Below are positions 25,601 through 37,600 of a stretch of 64,000 nt of DNA, piece after piece; positions within the stretch are counted from its first letter, which is position 1, and every line of letters begins with the position of its first letter. Made by a program: the position numbers and the translations under genes. This DNA is from Pisaster brevispinus (lineage: Eukaryota; Echinodermata; Asteroidea; Forcipulatida; Asteriidae): the NCBI GenBank assembly GCA_023634235.1, contig JAMKCF010000006.1, positions 9,887,751-9,951,750 on the forward strand. The letters are read 5' to 3'. Below the pieces are notes generated by a model that saw only the letters and a program-made list of their open reading frames with translations, was not told where the DNA came from and did not search any database.

Positions 25601-28600
25601 AATTTGTCTGCTCTGAACTATAAGGTCATTAGTTGCAATTTCATATTCGTAATGATCAAAAGGTCATGAAATAAAAAATGCATATAAATTTGAAAAAATA
25701 AATCAAAATCAACAAATGAATATTTTACTTAGAAAACTACTGTTTCTTTCAGCCAAACAAATACTTTGAAGACCACTCTTGATCTATAAACTGCATTGCT
25801 TCTTCCTTTTGAGTGAATCCTTCAATAACTGAAGATATACGTACTGCCAGACACATCGCAGCGAACCCAAGTGTGTACTGGGGTCATTTACGTGCATTGA
25901 TAGTTTTTATACAACACACAGGACCTATGGCTTTACGGCCCATCCGAAGGACGAAGCAATAATGGTTCAGTGTCTTGCTTACACTGGCTTAAGGCCTAAG
26001 TGTCACGACCGGGACTCAAACCCACACTCTGGTAATCAGAAACACCAGAAATTGAGTTTGGTGCTCCTAACTGCTCGGCCATGACACGACCATTTACCAG
26101 GAGCTCAAAAATATGCAAAAGCAATTTTATGAAACCCATACAAATTGCACTAATGAACTGACAATACGTACTGCTTGGACTTGCAGACCGGTGCATTCCC
26201 AGCCAGACCTTCCTCTTTCCTAGAAGGAATCGAGCCTTGGTATAGAACCAGAGGTTGTCTTCAGCAGAGTGGAGACTGGCGAGGGTTGCTCCTACCTTGG
26301 CACAAGCTTGCCTGGCCTGAGCGTAGGAGTGATGAAAAAGAGTTCCTCCGCCGTACGTATCAAAGTTATAACAATTGCCTTCGTATTCAACCCATCCTTC
26401 TTCACAATGCCACAGTGACGTCTCTGGGATTGTTGGTGCTGGTACTAAGGAAAGGAAAATTGCAATAAATGCAAGAAGTTTGTGACTTTCACGCTGTTGA
26501 AACAAGACCTTGCCAAGATTTCAGTTAACATCAGTGTGAAGTTTGTGGTTGCTTTGCCTATCTTTTATGATTAACTTCATTGAGAACTAAGATAATCATT
26601 GCAACTATTGTTACACTTTTAAAAGGAATTCTGGACCCTAACTAATTAATTAATCAGCACAATTTAAAGACTGTGTGACAGTTGATTACTGGCGACCTGT
26701 TCCCTCAGATGAGCAATTACAATGCAGGTGCTTTTTGAGTACTTCCAAAATGGATTACAATAATGACGTCTTCTATACCGCCAGTATCCACAAAAGGGGT
26801 GCTGCATCAAAACAGCAGCAGATTGAACAGTAATCCAAGGTCTCTATGGAAATTAGGTGAAATGTTCATTGAATAGATGTGTCTTAAAAGGATTATTCAC
26901 AATACAGTGCACCCCCTACAGTTTGCCCAGTACAGGCTATTTCCGCAGTGTATCTTGAGAAAAAGGCCGACTCGGGTTTGTTGTCCCGCACAGCCATTCC
27001 GTAGACACCCATTTAGTTATTTTCCTCTGTGGTTTGTAGCAGCAAGGGTATATTTTTCAGCATTTAAAGCATAAGGTTGTATTTTTTTCTGAGGCTTGTG
27101 AATGTATTACAGACTCATGTCAGTCATTTAAAGGTCCTAAACTGCTTGTGCGTCGCTGAGTAGCGATTGAGATACTTTTAGTTGACTGCTTTTTGGGAAA
27201 CTGTAGAGGGCGCACTGTATCACCTCTATTGTCAAAACTATTCCAGTAAGAAATGATTGGCATGAACATTTTAAAGACTCGACAGGAATGGACTAGAATT
27301 CCTTAGGAATTAAGCTTTTTGCAATATAGACAGATACAACAATTCTATAACCAATATATGCTCCAAGCAACTCCTGAATGCCAGGGTAGGACCTGGTAGT
27401 GGTTTGTAGCAATGTCATGGTCACTCCCCATTTTTATTTTCTATTCTTAACTTTTTTTCAATTTGCTGTGTATTGCTCATTGCCACTTGGATCTTGTGTT
27501 AAAATATGTAATTAGCTGTTTCGTAGCGCAGCGCAGCGAAACAGCTCTTGTTTTCGTTAAAGTTTTTTTATTATTTTTTTTATTTGTCTGTTTCAGTAAA
27601 AAAGGCTATTGACATAACGCACGTTCGGTCAAAGCGGCTTTTTGCATAGTTCCTAAAGAGCAATTACAATGAAACTTTCAGTGATGAAAGGCATTGGTGC
27701 AATAAAGATCTCAAAACAATGAGGTCATGATGACGTCATCACCTGTCACGTGACGTCATCTTAAAGGTTTCTATTTTAAATATTTGAAAATCAGTAACAA
27801 ATCAGCCACAAGAGACCGTAGGTTTTTGATTGCGGGATTGTATAGGGATAAATTAGGTCTTCATTTTATTCAGTGTGCGTGACCTCACATGACCTCTACT
27901 TCCGGTCGAAACCGGAACTGCCTTGTTATTCAAAAGTGGAAATAGTTATGAAGTTGCTTTTAACTATGTTATTGTCTGGCAAGGGTGGGTAATTAAAAAA
28001 AAATACCGATGACGTCACAACACACAAGAGCGCCCTCTAGCGGCAGGTTGAAAACTGATCAAAATGGACTTTTTGAAGATGTGTGTGGTGAAGTTTTGTG
28101 TATTCACTTCAAAATTTACACACATGTTGATCGTCGAGCAGCCATCATACGTGTGAAATTTCAGATCGATGACGTCATCGGGGGTCACGTGACGCGGCAT
28201 TAAAGGTGCCTTTTTTAAAGTCGTATATCTCCCTAAGTGTTAGTGCGATCATGTTGAAACTTGGTAGGTTGTTGGATATTGTCAAGTTCTTGTAAATTCT
28301 GAAATGACGTCATAATGACGTCATCACATGATTTTTTATGATTTTTTTTATTTTTTGCACCTTTTAGTCATAAATTGCTTACAAAACGTGGTATAATCCT
28401 AATTCTTTTTTAAACAGGCCTGAACGTCATAACTACTTTGAATACAAAAAAAACTTTCAAATTCAGTTGAGTAATTTGAAAAAATTATGACGAAACAGCT
28501 CGGCATTTGTGCACAAATGCAACATGTCTAGTTAAAGTTTTTGTTTTTATTGTTTTTTTTATTTTTATTTTTCAGACAGGAAGTCATTGACATAACGCAC

Positions 28601-31600
28601 AATTCTTTCTAGGCAGCCTTTTGCATAGTTCCTAAAGAGCAATTGCAATGAAACTTTCAGTGATGAAAGGCATTGGTGCAATAATGATCCCAAAACAATG
28701 AGGTCGTGATGACGTCATCACCTGTCACGTGACGTCATCTTAAAGGTTTCTAACTTAAATATTTGAAAATCCGTAACAAATCAGCCACAAGAGACCGTAG
28801 GTTTCTGTTTGCGGGATTGTATAGGGATTAATTAGGTCTTCCTTTTATTCAGTGTGTGTGACCTCACATGACCTCTACTTCCGGTCGAAACCGGAAGCGC
28901 CTCGTTATTCAAAAGTGGAAACAGTTATGAAGTTGCTTTTAACGATGTTATTGTCTGGCAAGGGTGTGTAATTAAAAAAAAATACCGATGACGTCACAAT
29001 ACACAAGAGCGCCCTCTAGCGGCAGGTTGAAAACTTATCAAAATGGACTTTTTGAAGATGTGTGTGGTGAAATTTTGTGTAATCACTTCAAAATTTACAC
29101 ACATGTTGATCGTCAGGCAGCCATCATATGTGTGAAATTTCAGATCGATGACGTCATCGGGGGTCACGTGACGCGGCATTAAAGGTGCCTTTTTTAATGT
29201 CGTATATCTCCCTAAGTGTTAATGCGATCATGTTGAAACTTGGTAGTTTGTTTGATATTGGCAAGTTCTTGTAAATTCTGAAATGACATCATGATGACGT
29301 CATCACATGATTTTTTATGATTTTTTGAAAAAGTTATGGCGAAACAGCTTGGCATTTGTGCACAAATGCAATATGTCTAGTTTGTATTGTTTTTAATATT
29401 CAAATGCAATAAAAAAAAAATTAAAAAAATCCTTGTGTCTATTGAAGCTTTTTGGCATTTGTTCCACCTGTTTAAATTGTTTTATGTAATAATAAAGCAG
29501 AAAAAATAATAACTCCAAATGATACTGACATTTGATCTCACAGATTGAACTGTGCTTCTCATCACAAGGAAGATTCAACCAATCTGAAGAGGTTGCGACT
29601 GCAACGCATTTCCCTTTCACTGGCTCGTCAGGTCCCCAGTTGGAATAAGTGACAGGTACCAGCGGGTAGGTCCAGTTGTATTCCCCGTCACCCTTTAAAA
29701 AAATTATTAATAAAAAGAGTAATAAAGTAAGCCTTAGTAATACTGGTTGTAAAGCCAAGGACTCTCAGAAAAGCAAACTTAATCACCGTCCTAGCAAAGA
29801 ACCCAAATGAGAGAAGACAAGGAAGAAAAGTTTCAGTTTTTGATGTGGAAGGAAAACCCCAGAGAATTATTCATGAGAAAACCAACGCAATCAGGTAGGG
29901 ACTGAAAACCCAATCCACATAGTGCCCCTGGCGTGATTCCAATTGGGGTCCAAGAGGTGTGGAAGGTGAGGAAAGATACCACTACGCTAACCCAACCACC
30001 CAAACAGTAACAGTTGTTCAACATAAATTTTACAAGAGCCAGCCAAGGTTTTTTCCCCTCTTGATGGGAGACCAGGGGGGGGGGGGGGATGCCTCTTCAG
30101 CAAAAATAACCCAACTGTGCTTATGGTGGTACAATATATCAGCGGCCAGTCACCCCCCCCCCCCCCCCCCACCCCCCCCCCCTGGTGTTTCTTATGTGCA
30201 ATGGGGCCAGACTAATGTTATCCGCTTCCAGCCTCGGTTTGGTAGCATTTATTTAAATGGGAGAGAAACAAAATGTCTGCTTACAACTCAGTCTGGATCA
30301 AGGAAATCGCACGTTATTAACCCTTTAGAGACAAGTCACTAAGGTATCATTTATCAACTTAGGCCCAGACGTGGCTAATAGTGTTTGTTTTTTTTAACTG
30401 TTTTTTTTCCCCAGGTTGTATCATAATCTTGGGTGTGCCTGGCTATACAGCTGTAGCAGGTTGAATGACTTCTGACTGGCACCCCCAAACAAGACATCTA
30501 CAAAGTAGGGAGACCACCAACATAGGGCTAGATAGCTCAGTTGGTAGAGTCCCACTCTAGTCAATTTTTTTTTTCATTGTTTTTAGAAATGTTGATTTAT
30601 GGAAATGGCCTTTACTTTGAACTTTTTGGTTAAGTGGAAATAGGTCAAATTGGTACAAGCTGCTTTGCATTACTGAGGTCCCTGGTAAGCACTAGGACAA
30701 CAGTTTACCAAGTTTCTGTCTTAATTATTTCCATTTTTTTAATTGTGTGTTTTGTGTAACTAATTTGAGAAATTCATATATTAATGCCAAATAGTGTTAG
30801 ACCTTAACACCTCATTATAACTGAAACTCACCGCCACATCCCTAAGGCCGATCCAAGCACTAGATACTGATGCATTGACTGCCACAAAAAATTGCAGAAA
30901 TCCCTCAACGTAACCGTCTGGTACTGTTGCAAGATGGCCCCCACTGCTACCACAATTTTGTTCGGCTTCCTCAAAGGTGAGCAGTTCAGGTTCCAGACGT
31001 ATGCATGAGTTTGGGATTTGAATGTACTCCGGTACTACACAAATGGATGGTCCAGGAGCTATTGGTAGTGGTTTCAGGTCAGGATCTATCACAGATAAGA
31101 TTGATGTAATCAGGGACCAAGCTGCTTAACAGTAATGTGCACATTTTCATGCCAACTATAGCGAAAAACAGTCATTAACCCTTTCCTCACCACAGGCGAC
31201 TATAGTCGACGGCACTCGTACCATTACATGGTGCTATGTACAGGAGTAGGTCTCATACTCCACATACCTTGCAAGAAAAACACTGAATGTTGGAGCGCCA
31301 AAATTTTAATTAATTTCATTCAAGACATCCACGTAGCCATATTTTTATAGTCCATGAAAAAAAAATCTCCAGTAAATAACCATTGAACTCGGTCTCAACA
31401 TACCCAGATAGCATTCACATAGGTACGGCAGTTTGATATCACAGTCGACATCATCCCATTGGCCAGGCATTGATGGATTAGCAACCATTTTCACGCAATC
31501 ATCTGCTCCCTGGAAGATTTGCCAAAATGCAAATAAGCATACATTGTTTCATCAGTTTATAGTTCAAGCGAAGGGAATCTGGATATTTTAAATTGAGATT

Positions 31601-34600
31601 AGGGCAATTAATAATGTTTTTAAACTGTTGTCTCTACACTTTTACGGTGTTTATGCTATTTTTAATGTACAACTGGGTTTGATGTGATTGTGGGTTTTTA
31701 CTTTTTCATCGTGTGCTTTTAATCTATGGTATATAATTAATTAATTATATTTAATGGTTAAGTTTTACTTCCCAACAATATGATTCTTGCAGCTGTAAAC
31801 TACATCAAGCTATTTGAAGAAACAGCATTGCGCACATGTAAAACTCAATATGGTTGGGTCCGACTTGGTCCAGGAAGTTCAAATAAGCATGAGAATTGCA
31901 CAGTCTATCATTTGTGACTTAATCCACACAATAGATAGTTCCCAATAGATTGCCATCTTTATGGAAAAATTGCATTTTGGCTTGCGGGTGCGTCAAGCGC
32001 TCAAATGATTAATGCAGCCGCGTTGTTCACTTACCAATCATGCAATGAGTTTTGTGAAATGTGCGCATACTGCACGCTGTTCTCACTCAAAACGCATGAT
32101 TGTGTGTTCCAAATTGCCCATAAAGATGGCCAATTGATGTCATATTGCAGCCTATGTATACAGACATTTCTGGAGACCTGTTTCCACAGACACATTTCTA
32201 AAGGTAAATTTCCACAGACTTGTTTTAAAGAAAGTACTTTTTGGAGATATTTACCAATATATTTTCAAATTGTAAATAACCATCAGGTTGACCAGGGGCC
32301 CAGTTTGTAAAGAATACGACTTCTTCATTCAGCCATTTGAAGATTCCTTCTTCAGCAACATCCCATAAACCAATCCACACATCACTGGGGATATCACTGC
32401 TGCCAAAATGGACCATTAGGTATGTCAGCAGATCTAGCAGGAAGAATATCAAACTATAAAAACAGGCCAATATTCAAATGTAGTGTTTAGCATAATTTTT
32501 GGTTTGTTTGGCAGATACAGCCTGCCAATCAAGACACAATTAAGCCCCTTCCACACAAGAAGAATTTTCCAGGAAATTCCAGGGCAAATTTATTTGCCTT
32601 TTTCACATTTGAATAGGGCTAACCCTTGTAAACTCCTGGAAGAAAGCCATTTCCTGGGAAATAATTACCTCTGCTTCGCAGTAGGGTTAAGGGAGATAAC
32701 CCTGTGGAGTGTTCATTTTCCTTCAGGAAAATCGCATCACGTGTGAAAGAAACAATGGGTGGTGGCGGGGTTAGAACTTCCCAGGAATTGTTTTTGGGTT
32801 TTATTTCCTTGGAACCGGCTCGTTAGTTTGAAAGGGCAATAGATGTACTTGCATGTGAAGATGTGTTTACCAGGCAACATTGTCTTATATCCTGTAGTAT
32901 GAAACTGGGATTGAAACTTTATACACCTCACACACACTGACTTTTTGTTTGTTTGTTTGTTTGTTTGTATATCCCCATCTGATTGCTGTTCCTGGGCCAT
33001 CATCAACTTTTGTTGTTTATTGTTGTAAATATTATTTGAACATATTAATTCATTTATAGCAAGTCATGGTCTAGAGGTCAAGAGCAGCAAACTCACGTCC
33101 TGATGGTTAGATCATCAGAGTGTGGGTTTGAATCCCAGTCGTGAAACTTGTATTCTTGGGAAAGACACTTAACTATAATTGCTACCCATCAGTAAATTGG
33201 TACCTGCGAGGGTAGAGATTGTTGATGTGATTGATTAGCAACCTGTGCACCCAATTTGGCTGCCAGTGCTGCATGATCCAAAGAAGTTGAGATGGTTTCA
33301 AGAATGCCTAACATCCAATAAAAAACAGGTAGTAATAGTGTAAGCCACTTTATATTGCAACAATGTTCAAATGCGCCTAATATATGCATACTATTATTAT
33401 TATTATTATTAATCAAGTACCTAATTTAAATAATCAAATATTGGAATATTTATGTGAATGTAAATTTATGCCATTGGTCACATGATGGACAGCTAAGTCA
33501 CTTGCCGAGTGATGAATTTTCCAGACTTTCTCAAATGCTTTCTCTAATGTCTATTTCACAAAAATAATTCGTCTTATTCAAGATCAGCCCACAAGGCTTC
33601 TCCCACACATTAAATTTTCAACTAAAACTGCTTACTAAAAAAATGTGAAACCTAATAAATGTAAGACAACTGCAGTTGAGATACAAATAACCTTTTCTAG
33701 TTGCCTGTTTTTTTGGTTGATGGCTCTATTTGTCTTTTTATTCTGTCATCAACAGCTATGGTAATTTTAATATTTTGTTGATTTTTATATCTTGATAGTA
33801 GAGGTTTAATTGGGTCTGACACAACTACATGTATGATGACCCAGACAATTTTAAATGTGAGTTTGTCTTTTATGTCCGAAGGTTCAAAGCAAATAAATAA
33901 ATAAATAAAGTTCTACCTAGAAATAGGTCTTACATTGTAAAGTGTTTGTTTCAACAGCTGCCAGGTTACCACCTATCGCCGTATTCCTACATTTGGCAGC
34001 GGCCTCTCCAAACGTTGCCCGCTCATTGAAATACCGGAAGCATTTGTTCCCAAAATTGAACCATCCATTCTTGCAACCTCCATGGTCTATTGGTTTATTG
34101 ACTGTACATCAAAAGATAATAGAAGAGTGAAATAGAGAATTGATAAGCATAGGTGGGAATTAGAGAAGGTTTGGGGGGGGGGGGGATGAAGGACCCAAGC
34201 CAACAAACTGAGAATAAGCCTTTCAAGTTAGATTTGAATAATGTCTGGTACACTGACTTGCTTACTCACAAGTTACTGCTTAAATTGAATTCCTCAGACT
34301 GAGGCAGTTGCTTGGTCTCATGGTTCATTGTACCAGACTTTTTTCAAATCTAACTCGCAAACAGCTTATTACACAAATTTGGGGCAGCTGTAACCGAAAA
34401 AACAACAATACAGACATTCTTGTTTACAGGGAGAATACGGAAAAAAGTAGCAAGAGCAAAAATGGCATTTAAAAAAAAAAATTCACAAGTTCCCAGATTA
34501 CGTATACATGTCATCATTTTTTAGCAAAACTGCAAAAATTAGTTAGTGTCCTGCAGCCGATTTCACGAAACGCTAGGATTAATCCTATCTCGAGTTAGGA

Positions 34601-37600
34601 CGAGTAACTAGTCCTAACTTAGGATTAATCTTAAGGTTTACATGTTACAGTGCAAGGCTGGGACTCGTCCTAAGTCCTAAGATTAATCCTAAGTTAGGAA
34701 GAGTTTGGTGAAATCGACGGCTGATGTTTTTACCCTAGCAGAGTCTTCCTGGAAGGCTAAACTGGCTTATGAATTTTCTAGGGTCTAAACGTCAGGCCAC
34801 CAACCATTTTGTTGTATTTATACGACCATAGGTCCTTTTGGTTGGTAAGCAGCTTAAAACAGCTAATTCTGTTTTCTCATTTTTAGAAAAATTACATTTT
34901 TTATTTCACCAATTTATAAAAAAAAAGACTCTTTCTTATTATTTTTTCCTTTTGAGATTAAGAAAGAGCAGAAATGAAATTGAATTGGAAATTAAATAAG
35001 ACAAAGGAGGAAGAACAATGTAAAAAAAGAAACCCATCATGAGCATGGAAAGCTCAGGCAAAGAACTAATTTTGTACCAGTTGTTTGTTCACTAAAAAGG
35101 TACAATGCCATCCTCAAGCAACCTGAAAATGTGTTCTTACTTTTCTTCATTGCACAAACAAATTCCTTCTCCTCGCTACAATCTCTTCCTCTCCAAGTTT
35201 CATCTTGGCTCAAAGAAATACAGTTTTCATCCGCGGCCATGCCAGCTGGTTGACCGTCTTCCCAAAACACAAAGTCAATAGGATTACCATCAAGGGCTTG
35301 AAACTTGAACTCTGCAGAAAAAAGTAAAAGTTTTTAAAAATTTCAATCACATGGCCAGCATTGGTAATTGTCGAAGACCAGTATTTACACTTAGTGTAAA
35401 CCATCATACATGTACATAAGATAAAAAACCTGTGAAAGTTTCAGCTCAATCAGTAATCCGAGTCACAAGAAAATAGTGAAAAACCCCATCACTGTTTCCA
35501 ACTGTTTTATTTTGGACTTGCAGTATCAACACTTGTTGTTATACTTGTTTCCCCAAAACTGGGCAATTTAGGCACAGATATTTCAAGGAAGTTTCCCCCA
35601 TGACCATTTTTATACCATGTTAGAGAAATCTGTGAACATTTATATTTTCAATCTGACCAATTTTATACACATGCTTTAAAGGTAGTGACATAGATTGGTA
35701 AGTACAGTGGCGTAACTAGACATTTTCATTTGGGGGGGCAAGTGGGGGCAAAGATTAAATTTGGGGGTGCCAAAGAAGTGCAAGATTATCATTAAATTTG
35801 TTAACTGATGTATATGTAATAAGAATATACTTTTCTGTCATTTCATATGGGGGGGCAAGAGGGGGGGCAAGGGTTCTGAGCGGGGGGGCGCAGGCCCCCC
35901 CTGCCCCCCCTCTGGTGACGCCACTGGGTAAGTACTCCTTTCAGAAGAGTAAGCTTTCAGACTGGATATCATTCCTAAATTTGTTCACCATTTCCAATCT
36001 TGTATCATACTTTCAATTGTTCTTTGATATCTCTAATGCAAGAATTCCTTTATAGATAGTTCCTACCTGACATCGCACAATGAAAGGTTGACCATCTCAT
36101 AAAGAAAGGACAGACTCCGTGGCCATCTTTACAAGCCCTGACAGTCATTTTTTAAGCGCACAACTATACATCATGCGTAAATACCGTGTGCGGCACATGG
36201 TATTTTTTTGCTCTACCAAATTAACGTTCCATCAATAGCACTACACACTAGTTATGTCACTTTTGCTCAAAATACCCAGCTCTCAGACAAACTGCATCAT
36301 GGACATGCCACACTGGTGCACTAGGCTGTATAGTTAGGACTGGACATGTTAGTGAAATCTGACACATTTTTCTGAGATCCAGGTTCTTAGCTTCTATTTT
36401 TAGCATTATTGTGGAGTGCTATTCCTTGCATATTTGGTCGGTGAACGACTTGGATGCGTAGAAAAACTAGAAATCTTGACGCGGTCAAACTTAGTCAAAA
36501 CCAAAGTTGCCTGAAAAGATGGCATTCATTACAAACTAATTATATTGATGGTCGCATTTTTATAATGGGAAAACCATGAGCAAACAAACAATCAATACAA
36601 GTACTGCAAGGCCAACTTTGACTATGACTGCAAGCATTTTGGAATCACCCCAATGCTTTCACTTGTAAAGAAAATGAAACTCCTCACGCACGATTTGATT
36701 GTAAGAACACATTACTCTTCCCACATAATATTAACGCATTTAAGGGTACCACTTTCCTCTCGTCAAGTTAGCAATTTTTCCAATATAGTTTTTTTAAAAG
36801 TTTTTTTGTAAGTACCTCAAACACCCAAAAAGTGTTTAAACATGTGAATGGACAAGCAGGTTGATTAGTATAATTAGTTTGTTAATCACCCTCAAATTTC
36901 AATTAAAAAAATAGACGGCAAAAGTAGGTAAATTTTCCATTCCATTTTTGAAAAAAATTTGACAGTAATTTAAAAATACTCTAAAAAACAACAACAAAGC
37001 CTGCAAGTCCATTCACATGTTCAAACACTTTAAGGGTAGTTTCAGGTACTTATAATAATAAAATAAAAATAAATAAATACAACAAAACTGTTGCAAAAAC
37101 TGCAAATGTGACAGATACAAAGTGGCACCCTTTATTGTGTTTCTTGTCATGCACATTAGTACCTTCATCATCTCTACTAACTCCAAGCCACAGACCAGCA
37201 GTTGAAAATGGAAATGTTTTCGCTATGAAACTGTTCTGTAAGACACTGTGCGGGACAGCAACATAGGAGTCCGAATACACGTTCTTGCAAACCTCCTGAG
37301 CATCTGTCCAATTCTTGGGTGTGGTTTCGTTGTGGTAACACCAAAGATCCTCTTCAATGAAACCAGCTGGACATTCACCACGGGGATTAAGTGGTGGCAC
37401 AGGAATTGGAGCTGTCAATTATAAATTCAAGAAAAGTGTAAATAGATGGATGTAATAATTGCATCGGGGATGAAGAATATTAGTTTTGAATGTACTTGGA
37501 TTCATGCCCGTTACATCCAGGCATGCAACTGCCCGATGAAAAAAAAAGAGGAAATTTTCAAAGGCACAACGCAAGCGCGGAGCGAGGCAGCCAAAACGCC

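Noticed and set aside
28009..29182. Pairs of 61-64-codon frames on both strands at 28.0 and 29.0 kb
   Set aside because: They are the same repeat segment in the two tandem units and have no family resemblance. Repetition explains the conservation.
29959..30342. 127-codon plus frame with a run of prolines
   Set aside because: The prolines are only the C homopolymer. The rest is repeat and intron.
33189..33416. Open minus-strand frame with a plausible acceptor (ttag|GC) near 33,320 that could join CTLD4
   Set aside because: It lies in a SINE and adds 40 residues with no CTLD match. The direct junction 33934 to 32433 gives a continuous CTLD4 in phase.
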